DNA of 7,318 bases from positions 1-7,318 of the forward strand of contig JARLHB010000479.1 in the NCBI GenBank assembly GCA_031292465.1. The letters are read 5' to 3'. Origin of the DNA: Ignavibacteriaceae bacterium. GTDB lineage: Bacteria; Bacteroidota; Ignavibacteria; Ignavibacteriales; Ignavibacteriaceae. Within the stretch, counting starts at the first letter, position 1, and every line of letters starts with the position of its first letter. Below are positions 6,382 through 7,318 of the stretch, piece by piece. Below the pieces are notes generated by a model that saw only the letters and a list, made by a program, of their open reading frames with translations, did no database searches and was not told where the DNA came from. A program made the translations under genes and the position numbers.

Positions 6382-7318
6382 ATGAATCGAATTTTAAACT
6401 ATCTTATTAAGAATATTTTTAAGATAGTAATAGCATATTTTGTTTTTCAGTTTCTTCTTGTAATCTTCTGGCAGCAGCCGTTTCAAAGCGATTCCCACTA
6501 TTATTATAAACTTGCCCAGGATTGTTTAAAATATCACTCTATTTATCCTGCTAAGGCGCATCTCTACGAAGATTATATTATTGCCCCATTGTATGTAAAT
6601 CTTTTAGTTGCCGCACTTTCCATTTATAATGCTCAAATTACAATAGGCTTTCTTAATATACTTTTGAATGCGCTTCAAATGTTTTTACTTTTCAGGCTAA
6701 GTGAAAGATTTACAGACAGAAAAACCGCGTGTGTATGCCTTTTGTTGTATATGTGTTATTTAAACATATTGGGACTTGTTTTAATAAATCTTACGGAAAT
6801 GTTTTTTGAAGTGTTAGTATTATCTTCATTATATTTCTTCTACAAGGATAGCAATAAGTCATTATTCCTTGCCGGTGTATTTGCTGCGGCCTCGATTGCT
6901 GTCAGGCCGGTAGGGTGGGGGTTGGTTGCAGCGTTTTTAATAACTCTTGCGGTGAGGTTTATTAAAAGAAATTATGTAACAAAACAGCTTATTGCTTTAA
7001 TCCTGGGACTGTCGCTTTTTATAATTGCATTGGGAACCGTCACTCAAATATCATTCGGTAAATTTATATATACATCTTCAACAGGTCCATTAAATTTATT
7101 AATTGGCGCTAATGATAACACGACAGGTGCCTTCAATGCCAGGGTACTTGAAAAGGGTAATGTTGGATATATTCAAAACTCTGATTCTTTAACATATATT
7201 GAAAAGGAAAATTTCTATAAACAGAAAACAAAAGATTGGATTATATCACATCCTGCTAAATGGCTTAGCTTAATACCGGCTAAAATATTTTTTATGTTTG
7301 CCTGGGATGATTTTACAA
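6382..7318 (+). CDS. GT-C/GT39-like membrane glycosyltransferase (3' end missing)
   Basis: The ATG at 6382 opens a frame that stays open to the right edge, giving 312 residues. A hydrophobic helix (about 11-30) is followed by a loop reading Q-S-D-S-H-Y-Y-Y-K-L-A (35-45). The Asp there (D37) sits where GT-C enzymes such as ArnT and PMT carry their catalytic acidic residue in the first external loop. Further hydrophobic segments fall near 66-82, 87-105, 115-136, 140-154, 160-172, 177-193 and 203-220. Other family-like marks are N-L-T-E-M at 136-140, V-R-P-V-G-W at 174-179, a G-A-N-D-N segment at 242-246, and W-I-I-S-H-P-A-K-W at 286-294. These enzymes move sugars from polyprenyl-phosphate carriers onto lipids or proteins on the periplasmic side; donor and acceptor cannot be told. 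The gene starts 45 bases after the second PorV-like gene, with no clear Shine-Dalgarno or terminator between. It may belong to the same transcript or start a new group. Confidence 0.8.
   Translation, partial: MNRILNYLIKNIFKIVIAYFVFQFLLVIFWQQPFQSDSHYYYKLAQDCLKYHSIYPAKAHLYEDYIIAPLYVNLLVAALSIYNAQITIGFLNILLNALQMFLLFRLSERFTDRKTACVCLLLYMCYLNILGLVLINLTEMFFEVLVLSSLYFFYKDSNKSLFLAGVFAAASIAVRPVGWGLVAAFLITLAVRFIKRNYVTKQLIALILGLSLFIIALGTVTQISFGKFIYTSSTGPLNLLIGANDNTTGAFNARVLEKGNVGYIQNSDSLTYIEKENFYKQKTKDWIISHPAKWLSLIPAKIFFMFAWDDFT

Overview
The window is a single-strand run of seven genes, all on the + strand. The DNA is visibly AT-rich, with short or overlapping gene junctions and almost no recognisable Shine-Dalgarno sequences. 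The protein content points to the Bacteroidota/Chlorobiota/Ignavibacteriota group. It includes a secreted beta-propeller ending in a YPNPFNP-type C-terminal sorting domain, two PorV/PorQ-like outer-membrane barrels, a lipoprotein with a doubled Asp/Gly-rich motif, and a PDZ-less M50 (site-2) protease. An Ignavibacteria-like genome is my best guess. This is inferred from protein style, not from a marker gene.

Layout. Positions 3-764 hold the 3' part of a gene for an outer-membrane-barrel-like protein (DUF1207-like); its start lies outside the window. One base later comes a complete site-2 protease family membrane metalloprotease (766-1938). After a 62-base gap begins a second group: a lipoprotein (2001-2810) whose stop overlaps the start of a large Asp-box propeller protein (2807-4393), then two consecutive PorV/PorQ-family proteins (4421-5413, which uses a TTG start, and 5440-6336). 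A polytopic GT-C/GT39-type glycosyltransferase-like protein starts at 6382 and runs off the right edge.

How the genes may work together. The second group reads like an envelope and secretion module: an exported lipoprotein, a presumed type IX secretion (T9SS) cargo, and two barrels of the family whose characterised member PorV receives T9SS cargo by its C-terminal domain. The pairing of cargo and PorV-like genes is seen in the sequence; the functional link is inference. The flanking protease and glycosyltransferase fit an envelope theme, but nothing in the sequence ties them to the module.

No tRNA, rRNA, CRISPR array, insertion sequence or long repeat was seen. No stretch over 300 bases lacks a gene; the longest intergenic gap is 62 bases. 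I do not see a clearly new system. The most interesting item is the cargo plus tandem PorV-like arrangement.
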